From the NCBI GenBank assembly GCA_033032175.1, contig CM065316.1:776115-840114 (forward strand): DNA of 64,000 bases. The letters are read 5' to 3'. The stretch's first letter is position 1, and each line of letters starts with the position of its first letter. This DNA comes from Saturnia japonica. Taxonomy: Eukaryota; Arthropoda; Insecta; Lepidoptera; Saturniidae. Positions 45,918 through 57,073 of the stretch are shown piece after piece. The translations under genes were made by a program, and so were the position numbers. The notes beneath the pieces were generated by a model, which was not told the origin of the DNA, searched no databases, and was given only the letters and a program-made list of their open reading frames with translations.

Positions 45918-47801
45918 TGAAAGGCCCTAAGTTATTATTACACGCCTCACGGTCGAGACGTTGTAGTGTCTCTGAGAGGCGGGGGAACGCGCAAGCGGTC
46001 TTGATGAGACCGAAGCGCTCCAGATGGTCATTGTAGTCAATGAGCTCGCGGATATCGTGCTCGCGAAGGAGCAGTATCATTAAGTCGTTACTATTAACGA
46101 CAACGTTAGCGGGCGCGCGGGGCGCGGGAATATCCATAGCCATAAGGGGCTGTGGATTGGGGCGACGGGGGCCCCATGCGTTCTGCGATGAACGCACGGG
46201 TTGCGGTTGCACCGCGCGGGGTGCGGAGAGGCCGGCGGCGGCCGGGGACTGGCGCGGGACCGGCAGCGCGGGAAATTCCCCTGACGCCAGCGGGGGTTGC
46301 GCTTTGATGGCTGAGGCGGGGGGCGCCGCCCGGGGGCCGCCTGCCTCTGCGTGCGTGGCCGCGTGGTGCGCGGGGCCTTGGGGCAACCGCGATAATTCGC
46401 GGGATGCCCCTCCTCCCCGCATAACACGCAGCTCGGGGGGACGACGGAGTCACGCTCGCGCGTGCACTCCCGTGTGGGGTGGTCCTCTCGGCACTTTACG
46501 CACCGCGGACGAGAATGACAGTTACGAGCAGCGTGCCCGTACAGCTGGCAGTTGTGGCACTGCGCAGGCTGGTGGTTTTTGTATGGGGGCTCCACGTTAA
46601 TCCCGGAGAGCCCGCACACCGTCTCTAGCTGGAAGATGGCCTTTCCCTCGGGGGAAAGGTCCAATATGGCCACTACCATTTGTAGTGGCCGCTTATCTTT
46701 ACTGTACATCCGGTGTACTTCCCGGATGGGATAACTTTGCTCCTTGAGCGAGGAGCACACCTCCGATGGGTCGAGCTCCACCGGAATGCGGCGGATGACC
46801 ACTCGGAGGACGCGCTCCTCCGCGAGAGAATAGGTGTAGAATTGCAGACCTTTCTGCCGGAGGAGGGTGGTGAGTTTGCGGTGAGTTTCCGAAGAACTCA
46901 CCGAAATGGAAATCCCGTTGACTATATTCCTAGCCTTGTGATACTCGAGTTTGAGTCTGCGCATTTCATTGCAGACTCCCATCCAGGCCGCCTTGTCCCG
47001 GATTATGATTGGAGGTGGGGCACGCTCTTTTTTCCCGCCGGCGGGCGCGGGGAGCTGGGAGGACGCGGGGGCGGCGGCGCCCCTGATTGTTGCCTTAGCT
47101 ATTACCTTAGGCGCCGGTTGAGCAGTCGGACTGCTACGCGCCGTTCGCTTACGCGACGCCACGACGGTGAAGCCGTCGTTCTCGGTATCCATCTCCGGAG
47201 ATGGATCCGAACTCGCGGGCGAGTCTTGTTCGACCGGAAGGGCCGAAAACGAATTTTTCGTCTTTAACGCGGTTTCCGTGGATCGCGCGGGACGGACGTA
47301 CGGGCTATTTTTGGTAACCCTAGATTGTGACCGCGAATTACGCGGCCCTCGCCTGACGGAGGCGGGGCTTGACCCGCGCGATTGGCTAGTCGGGACAGGG
47401 GGCGTGGCCGTAGACGTGGCCACGGCCCCGGATGACGCGGCGGACGGACGCGCAGCGCTGCGCGTGAGACGTTTGGGCGCGGCGCCGACTGGCGCGGCAC
47501 CAGTCGGTATAACGGTCGCGGCCGTGACGTCATCGGCCGCCTTGCTACCTGAAGCGGCCGCCTCGCTACCTGAAACGGCCTCATGACGGGTCGCGGTCGC
47601 AGCGGTGCGACGCACGCAGGCGTTCTCAGGTAGATTACGGTATTCCTCGTCTAGAGAGGGACACCGTAATACGACGAAATTTTGATAGCGCTGGTATTGA
47701 AATTCCAGCGCTTTCATCCTGGCTTGCAACTTGCCTATGCAAGTGGCCAGGTCGGTAACGTTATTTGCCATGACGGCAGAAGAGGGAGGACAATGGGACA
47801 T
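45904..47801 (-). pseudogene. Jockey-type ORF1 (Gag-like), one frameshift
   Basis: ORF1 binds the element's RNA. The first frame (47801 to about 46330) has a Ser/Ala/Pro-rich half, then an RNA-binding-like region (KGLQFYTYSLAEERVLRVVI, then RRIPVELDP). Three zinc knuckles follow: CHNCQLYGHAARNC, CVKCREDHPTREC and CVLCGEEGHPANYRGC. After them coding sense moves to another frame (SGEFPALPVPRQ, SQNAWGPRRP, REHDIRELIDYNDHLERFGL), which ends inside the ORF2 start. The shift probably lies in the G runs at 46318-46336. One indel, or a sequencing error in a homopolymer, would explain it. Left as is, the first frame ends at 46080 after 573 residues with an unrelated C-terminus. Confidence 0.85.
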
Positions 47802-48415
47802 TTTTATTTTATTTTAAATTAAAGGCCTCCCTGCCTTAGGGGCAGGGGGGTGCGCCAAAAAACTTAAAAAGACTATCGGAGTCGGCAAGAGACCTGTGGT
47901 CAAGGTGCAATGACACACAGGAAGGACCTATCAACCCTAAGGAGCCCTAACAAGCCCGGGGCCGAGGACGCAGACCGGTAATTAAACCGGGCTAGGCCCA
48001 AACAGGTTTCCGGGGATGGAGTGTGCAGGATCGGAAGGTTTGGCAGGAGACACCTGGGGCAAGACTATGCGATAACCGCAAAGGCCTAGATTCCCAGGCC
48101 CGTCCGAGTCTGGCTGTTTGCCTCTGAAGGAGACAACCAGCGGGCTGCTCGGGTCACGCCCCGCTCACTTTAGTTAGCACCGTCAGGTATCCAGTGAGCG
48201 ACCACAAAACCGTGGATTTATAAAAAACAAGCAAGTCGCACCGAAAAGTGCGGTTTACCACGCGAGCGTTAGACACCAGTTGGTTTACGTCGTTATTGCA
48301 ACAATATATTCGAAATAAATTCCAAATATAAGATCGCAACAATTAAGTCACGTGATGGTCGAGAGCACAAACGGAGCGACACGTCCGTTCGCGATCAAGA
48401 CCAAATCGGAACTCC
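47802..48415 (-). promoter_or_regulatory. 5' UTR and internal promoter region of the Jockey LINE
   Basis: The element's RNA should start at or near 48415 (GGAGTTCCGATTTGG on the coding strand), directly inside the target duplication. In this clade the promoter lies downstream of the start. I do not see a TATA box, which fits. Confidence 0.6.
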
Positions 48416-48640
48416 ACAAAGCTGAGTCGGAGCGGACGCATACCTATCGAAGCGGCGAACAAAATTATACTCAGTTTCAAATCGAGACAGCGTCATCTAT
48501 CGGTAACAATGCAAAACCTCTTTGACGTATGATATTATACAATTAATAAATTTGAAATGTCTGTTTTTGATGCCAAATATTAACAGATTTTTACTAATGC
48601 AATTAAAGTATGTACGATAAATATAACATAAACAATAAAT
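48416..48640 (+). repeat. Right half of split segment D
   Basis: This continues the segment of 42270-42441 and matches 51575-51785: CGGACGCATACCTAT, GAAGCGGCGAACAAAATTAT, GACAGCGTCATCTATCGGTA and AACAGATTTTTACTAATGCA. It begins with the second target-duplication copy (48416-48427). Confidence 0.85.
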
Positions 48641-49129
48641 TGTTAAAGTTACGCAACAACCATGTGTGACGGAATTGTTTCTCTTAAAAAGTTTAAAAAA
48701 AAAGTCTGCTATAGCATTTTGCTATCTTTCATGGTTGACTCAATATAACCTGTTTTATGGTAATAAAATTTGTTCTTAAATAATGCATTATTTACGAAGA
48801 TGTTTCTATAAACATGGTATGCATCCTTATTGAAATAAATACAATATTCATCACAAGTTTTTAATTTTGAACAAAATTGTCCTCGACATCAATTGATTTC
48901 AATAAATATCTTAGGAGATATCACAGTTTTTAAATAAATCGTCAGCAAAATAACGAAAGCTTCAGCTCCTTTAGAATTGTATTATAGGTGCCTACGACCC
49001 AATCTTTCTAACCCTCTCTCTCTCTCATGTGACGCAGATGAAGATTCATGAGTCAGTTAGTTAAAAATAAAAACCAAATACCAAAACATGTCATTTTAAG
49101 ATCCCACCAAAACCTTCAATCGGACTTAT
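48641..49129. other. Unassigned AT-rich DNA
   Basis: No gene is supported. A short (CT)n stretch lies near 49013-49026. Confidence 0.35.
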
Positions 49130-49660
49130 TATTATATTCTTTATTGCACAAAAAAAAGTACAGATAGAGGACTTAATGCTAAAAAGCATTCTCTGCCAGT
49201 CAACCAAGGGAGCAAGGGAAAGGTATATGCACGGTGTGCATAATGTTGACTAAAAAAAAAGAGAAATAACCTAGCCAATATTCAATTGCTCCAAGTAAAA
49301 CCTACGTAGCGAATACTTGAAGGAATTTCGAGAGTTGGCCAGTTGGATATTGATAGGAAGCGAATTCCACAGTCGTGCTGCTGTAACGGCGAAGGATTGG
49401 TCGCGGAAATTAGTATGATGACTTGGTATACTGAGAATTAAAGAATCAGAAGACCTTAGCTGTCTATTATGCGTATCCGTGAGAGATTGAAATAGTGTTT
49501 TTAAATATTTAGGGGATTTGGGATCATTAAGTACGGAGAAAAGAAGACAAAGTATTCTTATATTCCTACGTTGCCGAATAGGTAGCCATTTCAACCTGGC
49601 TCGGTATTCAGAAACATGATCAAACTTATATATATCACCCATAAATATCGCTATTTATAA
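49130..49660 (-). mobile_element. LINE C-terminal fragment (CR1/L2-group-like)
   Basis: An open 123-residue - strand stretch (49642-49271) reads RARLKWLPIRQRRNIRIL, DPKSPKYLKTLFQSLTD, RSSDSLILSIP and VTAARLWNSLPINIQLANSR. This is the typical end of CR1/L2/Daphne-type reverse transcriptase proteins. The 3' UTR ends near 49150 with GTGCAATAAAGAATATAATA on the coding strand. Everything upstream of the tail is missing, so it is a 5'-truncated insertion. Confidence 0.75.
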
Positions 49661-49781
49661 TTAAATAATGAGTTGCTATGTAATTTAATATTGTATTTTT
49701 GTGTTCGAAAGTATTGTAATACAAGTAATAGAACGCACCACCCGCGTCTTTGGAACTATTTACGCAGTGTATAATAATTTT

Positions 49782-50345
49782 TAGCAGTGCCCCACGGTTT
49801 TATATGTATGCCCCATGTTAATTTTATACGACAAACACCGCAACGCCAGTGAACCTGTGTAGCCTGTCATAATTGTTCTTCCCACAAATACAAATTATTT
49901 TAATTTTTCATTATCTCCTAAACTATGTGTCCAAATAACATGCAAAAGAGCAAAATTTAATTTCATAAAATTATCTTTAAGATGAAGTAATTCGTGTTCG
50001 TGAGGATTGTGGGTTATGCATGAGATATAGGCATATGCTATTTCGGACTATTTTAAAGATGTACTAAGGCCCAATATTTTTGTACAACATGTATTTACGT
50101 ACATCTAAAAATTATTGCAGCGTACGCGGATAAAGCAGTTCGGGAGAGCTTCGTGTTCGACTTACTTTACAAAAATCAATATTAAAGGCTAGTTAGGACG
50201 TGTATCTTGATGCTAATTCCGTGTGAATCAAGCTATTTTATACAAAACGATTTTTTCAAATCAGACTGGTAGTTTGAGATATTAGCGTATTTAAAAAAAA
50301 CATAAAAAACACTTCCGCTTTGTTATATTAGTATACATATAATAT
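49782..50345 (-). mobile_element. Helitron-like element, family H3
   Basis: Second copy of the family at 10846-11505, in the same orientation. Shared blocks are GCCCCACGGTTTTAT, CATGTTAATTTTAT, AGCAGTTCGGGAG and CAAAAATCAATATT. The CTAG end has decayed to TTAG. It is non-coding. Confidence 0.5.
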
Positions 50346-50848
50346 ATAGTATAGATAATACTTTTAAAAGTTCTACTTTGAAAACTAAATTCCGAGAATA
50401 AAAGGTCGTAAGAAAATATGAACAAAAAACATTCTTTACTTTTTATTCAACCTTACTATACAACAAAATTTGGTACAAGAATGGGCATTCTCCGTTATTA
50501 ACAAGATTTTTTGTCATTTTATCGGAATATGTTAATTTAAATTGATTAAGAAAGTTGTGATTCTAAATATTTCAGGTTTTAATTAAATTTCTCAAGAAAA
50601 TATGAATTAATTGGATTATTAAAAAATCGATTATTTTTTTACGTGACAACGTCTTATAATTCGATGAAGCCGGGCTGCACGTACGAAAGAACATGACTCA
50701 TGCGGCGTTACCTCGCTCTGAGGCGTTCCATTTAAGGCTTGAAGTGCAAGCGAGAGCGCGGAACGAGCGATAAAGAGGCACAATCGGCCTCCGCGTTCAA
50801 CATCTGTCTCTCTCCTACTTGAGAGAGCGATGCGTCCGCGTGGACAGC
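50346..50848. other. Unassigned DNA with CG-richer patch
   Basis: Positions about 50660-50835 are CpG-richer than their surroundings (GAGCGCGGAACGAGCGATAA), ending in the target duplication of the next element. The patch continues after it at 51249. It could be promoter-like DNA, but no downstream frame supports a gene. Confidence 0.35.
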
Positions 50849-51235
50849 AGATTCTGTAAGGGACCTTTTTTTTCTTTTTTTGCGCTAGTTAGACTAATGC
50901 GCTAGTTAGTGTAGAAAAACCATTCCGATTATTAAATACACATACGCATGGTCCACTCCTTCCTCCCAGGAGGAGGGGAACGTGCATATGAGTATATGTT
51001 AGTTAGTTCGAATTCTCGTAGGATTAGGGAATTAGTTAGATCGCGACCTTTTCGCATTCGCGACGACCGCCCGAGCCGAGGTTCGGCCACTCTGGCACCC
51101 TCGTGCGGGTCGTCACAAACTTTCGCGGCTGAGTGCCCTAAGCGCTCGCCCCCAAGTCCGGTGAAGCTGTAAAAGCCGCAGCGGTTCTGTTTTAGGATAG
51201 GGCCTCTAAGGCTAACAGTGTAGTCAGAAAAAAAA
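50849..51235 (+). mobile_element. 5'-truncated copy of the Jockey LINE 3' UTR
   Basis: It matches the reverse complement of about 42517-42890, starting near GTAAGGGACC and ending GCTAACAGTGTAGTCAG plus a short poly(A). A perfect 13-bp target duplication, CCGCGTGGACAGC, flanks it (50836-50848 and 51236-51248). It contains only 3' UTR, so it codes for nothing; frames seen here on both strands are chance. Confidence 0.9.
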
Positions 51236-51411
51236 CCGCGTGGACAGCTGCTATACAATAATACATTTACATGTTTTCGTCAAGTATGAAGTGCAGTGAA
51301 AAGTGAATGTGGTGTTTTTAATCAAAACCCGATTATTAATTAATCGATTTTAATATTTTAAAAATAAATATTTTTGAAAAATCGATACTTTTTTTTCAAT
51401 TCACATCCCTA

Positions 51412-51785
51412 AATATATTCCCCTTTCCATCTTAGGAATACCAAAGTCTCAGCCGAATATAACACACCTACTTAAAACAATTATAACCCAACATAAACAA
51501 TTAAGTTTATTAAGAGTCTAGAAAAAATTGTATGAATTTAGTAAGAGAGAAAATACCGTTTCGATAAACGAATCTGAGTCAGGACGGACGCATACCTATT
51601 GAAGCGGCGAACAAAATTATAGTCAGTTTCAAATCGAGACAGCGTCATCTATCGGTAACAATGCAGAACCTCTTTGACGTATGATCTTATACAATTAATA
51701 AATTTGAAATGTCTGTTTTTAATGCCAAATATTAACAGATTTTTACTAATGCATTTAAAGTATGTACGATACATATAACAAAACA
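51412..51785 (+). repeat. Segment D, uninterrupted paralogue (empty LINE site)
   Basis: This segment of about 370 bp is collinear with 42270-42441 plus 48416-48640. It reads straight across the point where the Jockey LINE sits in the other copy (CGATAAACGAATCTGAGTCA). It gives an independent view of the pre-insertion sequence. Confidence 0.88.
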
Positions 51786-51834
51786 CCATTTTTTTTCTGT
51801 CTGTCTGTATGTTTGTTCCGGATAATCTTCGAAA

Positions 51835-52694
51835 AGCTATATACACACTATTCCCTTTTCATCTTCAACTTTTATCTTCATCTTTCAATATCATTTTCGT
51901 CTAGCGCATTCAACTATTGTGTCCATTAAAACGCATGCAACTAACTGTCCACATTAGTCGCCAAGTTTCGGTCAACTTTTAACTATGTGTGACTACTTTC
52001 CGGAATACGTGCAGCTTACTTGGTTATACGAAACTAAAAATAAGTAAAAAAAAAACCGAAATTGTGGGTGAGGGACTATTTGAAAAAACAAAGTAATGCG
52101 ATTATGCGTAAACTGAAAGCTGATAAAGATATTCATTTCAAAAACTTTACACGCATGTCCAAAAAAACTTCGATCTACTTTTGAAATTAGTTAGACCGAA
52201 AATCACAAAGCACTCAACCCATTTACAAGAAGCAGTACCTGCAGAAATTAAGTTAAAAATAACTCTTAGATTTTTAGCCACCGGTGACAACTCCATGTCC
52301 TTCATGTATTTATTTAAAGTGTCCAAGCAAGAAAAATAGGACTGAAGAGTTTTTTTTTTAACTTCATCAATATTCATGCTACATTTCGTCGCCAAAACTC
52401 GTAGAGCATCTTGTCTTTTAATTTTATTTGTATAAAGTTTACTATTTTGATCCCTAAGTTATGGGAAACTTCTATAATCTTCAATAAACTTTAACGTAAA
52501 TTCCTTATGCTTGTCCGCCATCTTGAGGTGTTGAAAGACTTATTGCAACGAAACCCACCGAGCGCGGGAACGCGTGCAACACAGTATGCGCTACGCTTTA
52601 AACTAAAACGAGGCACAGGCTCACAGGCATGCGTCACGTGCGCTGTAGAATGCGCTTTTACGCATGCCAGTGACGATCGAAAAAGGACATAGCT
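51835..52694 (-). mobile_element. MADF-carrying DNA element, PIF/Harbinger-like
   Basis: This 860-bp insertion in an H1 element has perfect 6-bp inverted ends (AGCTAT and ATAGCT) and a 3-bp duplication, AAA (51832-51834 and 52695-52697), judged against intact H1 copies. Three-base duplications fit PIF/Harbinger transposons, which often encode a MADF/Myb-like partner protein. No DDE transposase is present, so it would be an internally deleted, non-autonomous member. AAA is not the usual TTA/TAA target, so the class is tentative. Confidence 0.65.
52147..52521 (-). pseudogene. MADF-like DNA-binding protein fragment, one stop
   Basis: The 124-codon frame starts MADKHKEFTLKFIEDYRSFP, has an in-frame TAA at codon 21, and continues LRDQNSKLYTNKIKRQDALR and VLATKCSMNIDEVKKK. 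The pattern FIExYRxxPxLxxxxSKxYxxKxKRxxA is that of MADF domains. A CpG-rich stretch upstream (about 52550-52690) looks promoter-like. The C-terminal half shows no recognisable domain. Such proteins help PIF/Harbinger transposases bind DNA. Confidence 0.65.
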
Positions 52695-53053
52695 AAACGG
52701 TTGGACCGTTTTTGACGGGACTTTCACTGGCAAATAGCTAATGTGATAAGGAGTACCTTACGCTACTTTTATTTTAGAAAAAGAATTAGGGTTCCCCGCA
52801 ATTTATAAAAAACTGGTCATGGTGAATCAATTCGGGCGCTTAAATGGCTTATGCTGAGTAAACCATAGGAGATATATTAAATGAATGTTTCACATAATAG
52901 TAGACACTAAAAAGACCTACGAAAAAGTTAGCAAGAGGATAAGTCTATCTTCTAAGGATCACCTACAATAAGCATTTATGTCTTTAAAATAGTCGGGAGC
53001 GGTAGATGAAGATTCGCGCGGGAATTCTGTAGTCCACGTGAGCGAAACCATGA

Positions 53054-53228
53054 GCACAGTTAGTATATAATAAAATAAAATTTGTTGTCAGTCTTCGCTT
53101 TTTTTTAATAAAGTGGTTCTTGTGAGCGTTTAACCCACAAACGTATATCGAAAGAATCATAGCGAGTAAGGTTATAAGTACTGTAAAAATTAAAGCGGGG
53201 GATTTAAATAAGATTGTAGCGGGAGTAA
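53054..53228. other. Short unassigned gap
   Basis: AT-rich DNA between two H1 pieces, with no recognisable content. Confidence 0.3.
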
Positions 53229-53298
53229 TACGATCCGCACATATGCCCGATCGACGGCATTCTGTAGTCCACGTGAACAAAGTTGTGGGCACAGCTAG
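53229..53298 (+). mobile_element. H1 Helitron-like 3' end only
   Basis: It ends GGGCACAGCTAG before T and contains GCATTCTGTAGTCCACGTGA. The rest of the element is absent. Confidence 0.7.
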
Positions 53299-53439
53299 TT
53301 AAGTTGTAAGTTCACAGCTTTTTAAGGTTAATTAGTTTAACTTTTATTTAAGTAAACAAGTTTAATTCAAATTAGACACTTTCGGCGTTCGCGGCGGCTT
53401 CGTTATTTTGGTTTAGTAATTAGTTTAACTTTATTAAAG

Positions 53440-54246
53440 AAATGAATCGATACTAGTGAATACTCATATGGTATCGAATCTTTTCATTCGTTTCTAGTAC
53501 TTGTAGTAGATTAAACCAAATTCGACACTGATTACTAGTATCAAATGAAAACAAAGGTATCGATAATTTTGTTCAATACCTGAATGAGTTGCGTTTTACA
53601 ATGAAACTAGCTGTGCCCGCGGCTTCGCTCACGTGGACTACAGAATGCCTGTGCGAATCTTGCTTCTCGCTCCCGGATATTTTAAAGACAAAAATGCTTA
53701 TTGTGGTTGTCCCTTAGAAGATAGACGTATAGTCTCTTTACTTTTTTGTAGGTATTTTTAATGCCTACAATCATGTAGTACATTAGTTTGCTATATTTCT
53801 TATTGTTTACTCAGGGTAAGCCATTTAAGCGCCCGATTTGCTTCACCATGACCAGTTTTATTATTTGTGCGGAACCTTGATTTTTTTTTTTAAATAAAAG
53901 TAGCCTAAGTTACTCCCTATATCATCAGTGAAAGTCCCGTCAAAATCGATCCAACCGTTTCGGAGATTAGCCGAAACAAACAGACAGTAAGACAAAAAAA
54001 TTTAAAACCGGCTTTTTGTAGATATCGTATATACTTTCATAACCATTTAGTAAGAAAATGTTATTTTTACATTACAAACATACACTTCAATTTTGTTAAT
54101 TGTAATCTATACAGATAAAGCAAAGCAAGAACCAGCGCGAGCCTCGTTTAAGAATTTCATAATTTCATTAAAAAATTGATTAATAACTCGCAAGTATCAA
54201 AAGTTTAAAGTAGTATCGATCGAAGTACGATATCGATTCATCCCTA
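53440..54246. mobile_element. Possible hAT-like element hosting a nested H1 copy
   Basis: The left side has AAATGAATCGATACTAG and the right side ends ATCGATTCATCCCTA, so GATGAATCGATA-type ends face each other in inverted orientation. A TAGGG(A)ATG-type terminus suits Ac-like hAT elements. An H1 copy (53607-54113) sits inside. I could not fix a clean target duplication, so boundaries and class are tentative. Confidence 0.4.
53607..54113 (-). mobile_element. H1 Helitron-like element, full length
   Basis: It begins CTAGCTGTGCCCGCGGCTTC on the + strand and ends near TTAATTGTAATCTATACAGA. It is the longest copy of the family here, about 507 bp, without coding capacity. It was used to define the family. 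Confidence 0.78.
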
Positions 54247-55499
54247 TTTTACCCACAATTTTAGATACCCCCAGGAAAAGCCGTGCGCCGCGCCGCGCCG
54301 GTCACCTGATTAAATCTATTTTTCAAACTAGCTTGCCTCGTTTAAATGCCATTTTACTGAGCCATGACGCATATTGAAATTATCTCAATGCGCAATAAGC
54401 TGCGCTTGAGTTAGCTCAAAGAATTTAACTGAGTTACGAGGCTTGGGCGATACAAATCGTACATACATACAAAGATATTCGTTTTGCTGTAGTGCAGCGG
54501 TAATGCAGTATCAACCTATGGTATATCCAATTCGGCGTTTCGTCGATTCTCGCAAAAGAGATGAAACGGATATCCGGTAACCGGCCTACCCGGTCTTGTT
54601 GTCACTATCCTGCCGGATACTGGATAGTAATTTAGTATCCGGCCGGATTCTAGATAGTGAAACTCAAAATTTAAGTCCAGCTCCAGTACATAGCATCTTT
54701 TTTAACTTTCTAAAATGATTATTTAATGACGCATTGTAAATAATGTAAATTTGGTGTAAATAACTTATGTAATGTAAACCAGCAGTCTAACAGGCTAATC
54801 TAATCTAAGGCCATTAATATTAGTGTGGGCCCAGCTGAAAACCAGCGCTATGGTAATATACCACAGCACACGCTGTGCTGGGATGCTTGTCTATCTTGAA
54901 TACAGCATTTACTGCCTGACGTAGTATTATAAACTATATATGTAAAACTCCTAACAATTTATTATGTTATGTTTATAATTATGTCCATGCAACATCTAAT
55001 AAATATGATATATTTATAATCTAAACTAATTTGAATATTAAAGATTTGTATTTATTTTGGTAATAAATAAACTGTAAAGCTACCTTTTATTAAAAATTCA
55101 TTATCTACTGGATATATAATCTCAATTCTATATAAACACTATTATAATGGCTGTATATAATAATTAAGTGCCTAGAAGAAAAATGCAGCAACTGTTTTTT
55201 TACCATAATTTAATTGTAAATAATTATTTACAATTAATATAATGATTATATACGAAAAGTAAAGCAACTTTAATTTTTTTACTATAATTTGAATGAAAGT
55301 ACATAATGAATGCACTTACTCAACTTCAACATTTATATTGATACACATTGCAATGTATTCATGTCTATTTATGTACATATTACCTAATACGTATTTTGCA
55401 AAATGTTGTAATACAAGCATTTCAAAGCTAAAAATATATAAAACTACAAATCAACTAGGAATCGCAGCCACAGGCACAGCCAGTTGTCCAATAAATAAC
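54247..55499. other. Mostly unassigned, with repeat-like patches
   Basis: A palindromic GC-rich patch near 54565-54650 (GGATATCCGGTAACCGGCC, then GTATCCGGCCGGATT) resembles the end of another hAT-type element. Positions 54830-54900 (GTGGGCCCAGCTGAAAACCA) may be a LINE 3' UTR. No gene is supported. Confidence 0.35.
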
Positions 55500-55925
55500 A
55501 AGTATTGTTTCTACTATTACATAAAACAGTCATTTCGTCTTTTAGATTTATTAAAACAAATAAAAGTTTTTTAGGTAATTGTGTTAGATTCTCTATTAAA
55601 TTTCCTAAGCACATTACAGATTTGCCGGATAACGAGTTCAAGAATCATATTAAGCTGGTTTTACTGTCGAAAGGGTATTAAAGGGTGGCTGATTACGTGA
55701 ATTTTGGTGATGTCTCGATGTGATTCCCTCTATGTACATCTTCTGAAATTGATAATAACTGTATATAATTGAATTCTGTAAAACAATAAAAAAAATATAT
55801 AATAAGATGTTGATATCTTGTCGGTTTTTCTTGATTGCTGGGACGTTTTCAGAACCGGTGGTTGTGTTTTTACTTTCATAAGTGCATTGCCTTGTGCCTT
55901 AAGATATTTTGATTTTGATTTTGAC
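55500..55925 (+). mobile_element. LINE 3' end fragment, family L3
   Basis: A decayed frame reads roughly LPDNEFKNHIKLVLLSKGY, then VADYVNFG. The 3' UTR and the ATTTTGATTTTGATTTTGA tail follow. It is collinear with 16610-16975. Confidence 0.6.
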
Positions 55926-57073
55926 TATTCATTTTATCAGCTCAACAAGATCAACTTCATTCGTTTTGAGTCGGTACAAGTTTACAGTGTTCTTACTTAT
56001 TATCTATATATAATATAATTGCCTCCTAACAGCTATACCTTTATGTAAATCAGTTGGATCTGACCGGTCGGCCGTGGAATGAATTTCAATGCGAATTCTA
56101 CGTAGATTTTCCACTCATTCACAGTACTTTCATAAATGAAATACGTAACCGTACTAAATTCAAACATATGGTTCAAATATCGAAACAAATGGTAGTACAT
56201 CCGAATAATCATAGCCTTAATGATATTCTTAAAGGGAATTGTTAAAGTTACCGTCGAACTCTTAATTGACTTATTCGAAGTCCCAAGTTCCAATGAAACA
56301 AGTTTTATTGTTCCGAGTCATCCAATTTATCTATTTTAGATCAGTACAACTTTCTTTTTACTCCGTTTCAAATTTATCTTTAAGGAATTCTCGCGCCCTT
56401 TCGATCAAGTTTAAACCTGGTCTCAAATGATACATACCTTTAGTTATTTATTTTTAAATACATTTACAAAGAATGCATTATAAAATATATGGTACTAGTT
56501 GACACGTGCGATTATTTTTCACATAACTATAAGCTGTTATCTTAGTTAAGTTTATTTTCATTAGGAATTAAATCAATATATACCATTACTAATAAAAAAA
56601 CCTTTAAATCACTTTTTTAACAAACATTCAGATAAACGATATGTTTAAAGCATATAAACTTAACAACATAAGCTTTAAATATATGTTTGGACCATTAATT
56701 TTTATGAAGAGATAACGGAGAAATTACGTTTATATTATTACAATGGCATCTATTACTTGGTATTTGTTACTCCTATCTGTAAATGATTGCTAGATCATCA
56801 TATTAGGTATCATAAAATAACAGAACTCAACTGAATATTAGTAAATTGTTATTTTTCAATTTGTATAAGTAACCACTACAAAGAGCCATTATCCTTTATA
56901 TCAAGGGACTTAGATAAATAGAGGTATTTATTAGGACTGTAAGATAAGAAACAATGCAGAAACCTAAAGCAACATTATTTTGACGCAATTTCAAAGTCAT
57001 CATAGTGATAAATATATACAGAAATTTCATTAACGAAAAAATACATGATTTGAAATTACCTAATTCTTCAACA
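55926..57073. other. Unassigned AT-rich DNA
   Basis: Overlapping short frames on both strands at 56033-56293 have no recognisable domain. No gene is supported. Confidence 0.35.

Larger units (their letters stand above)
42442..48415 (-). mobile_element. Full-length Jockey-clade LINE
   Basis: The element is about 5.97 kb: a 5' UTR of about 610 bp (47802-48415), ORF1 (47801-45904, frameshifted), ORF2 (45917-43023, open throughout), a 3' UTR of about 500 bp and a poly(A) of about 75 (T run 42442-42516). A perfect 12-bp target duplication flanks it. Its GC content is much higher than its surroundings. The empty target site survives at 51412-51785. A 5'-truncated sister of the 3' UTR lies at 50849-51235. 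The long poly(A), perfect duplication and intact ORF2 point to a recent insertion. Confidence 0.95.
51779..53053 (+). mobile_element. H1 Helitron-like element split by an insertion
   Basis: Halves 51779-51834 and 52698-53053 join to a normal H1 copy (TTCCGGATAATCTTCGAAA continues as CGGTTGGACC). The 3' end has decayed to GCACAGTTAG. The interruption is the element at 51835-52694. Confidence 0.85.

Noticed and set aside
44392..47586. Many long open frames on the + strand opposite the Jockey LINE
   Set aside because: They mirror ORF1/ORF2 coding on the - strand. High GC and few antisense stops explain them, and none has a domain.
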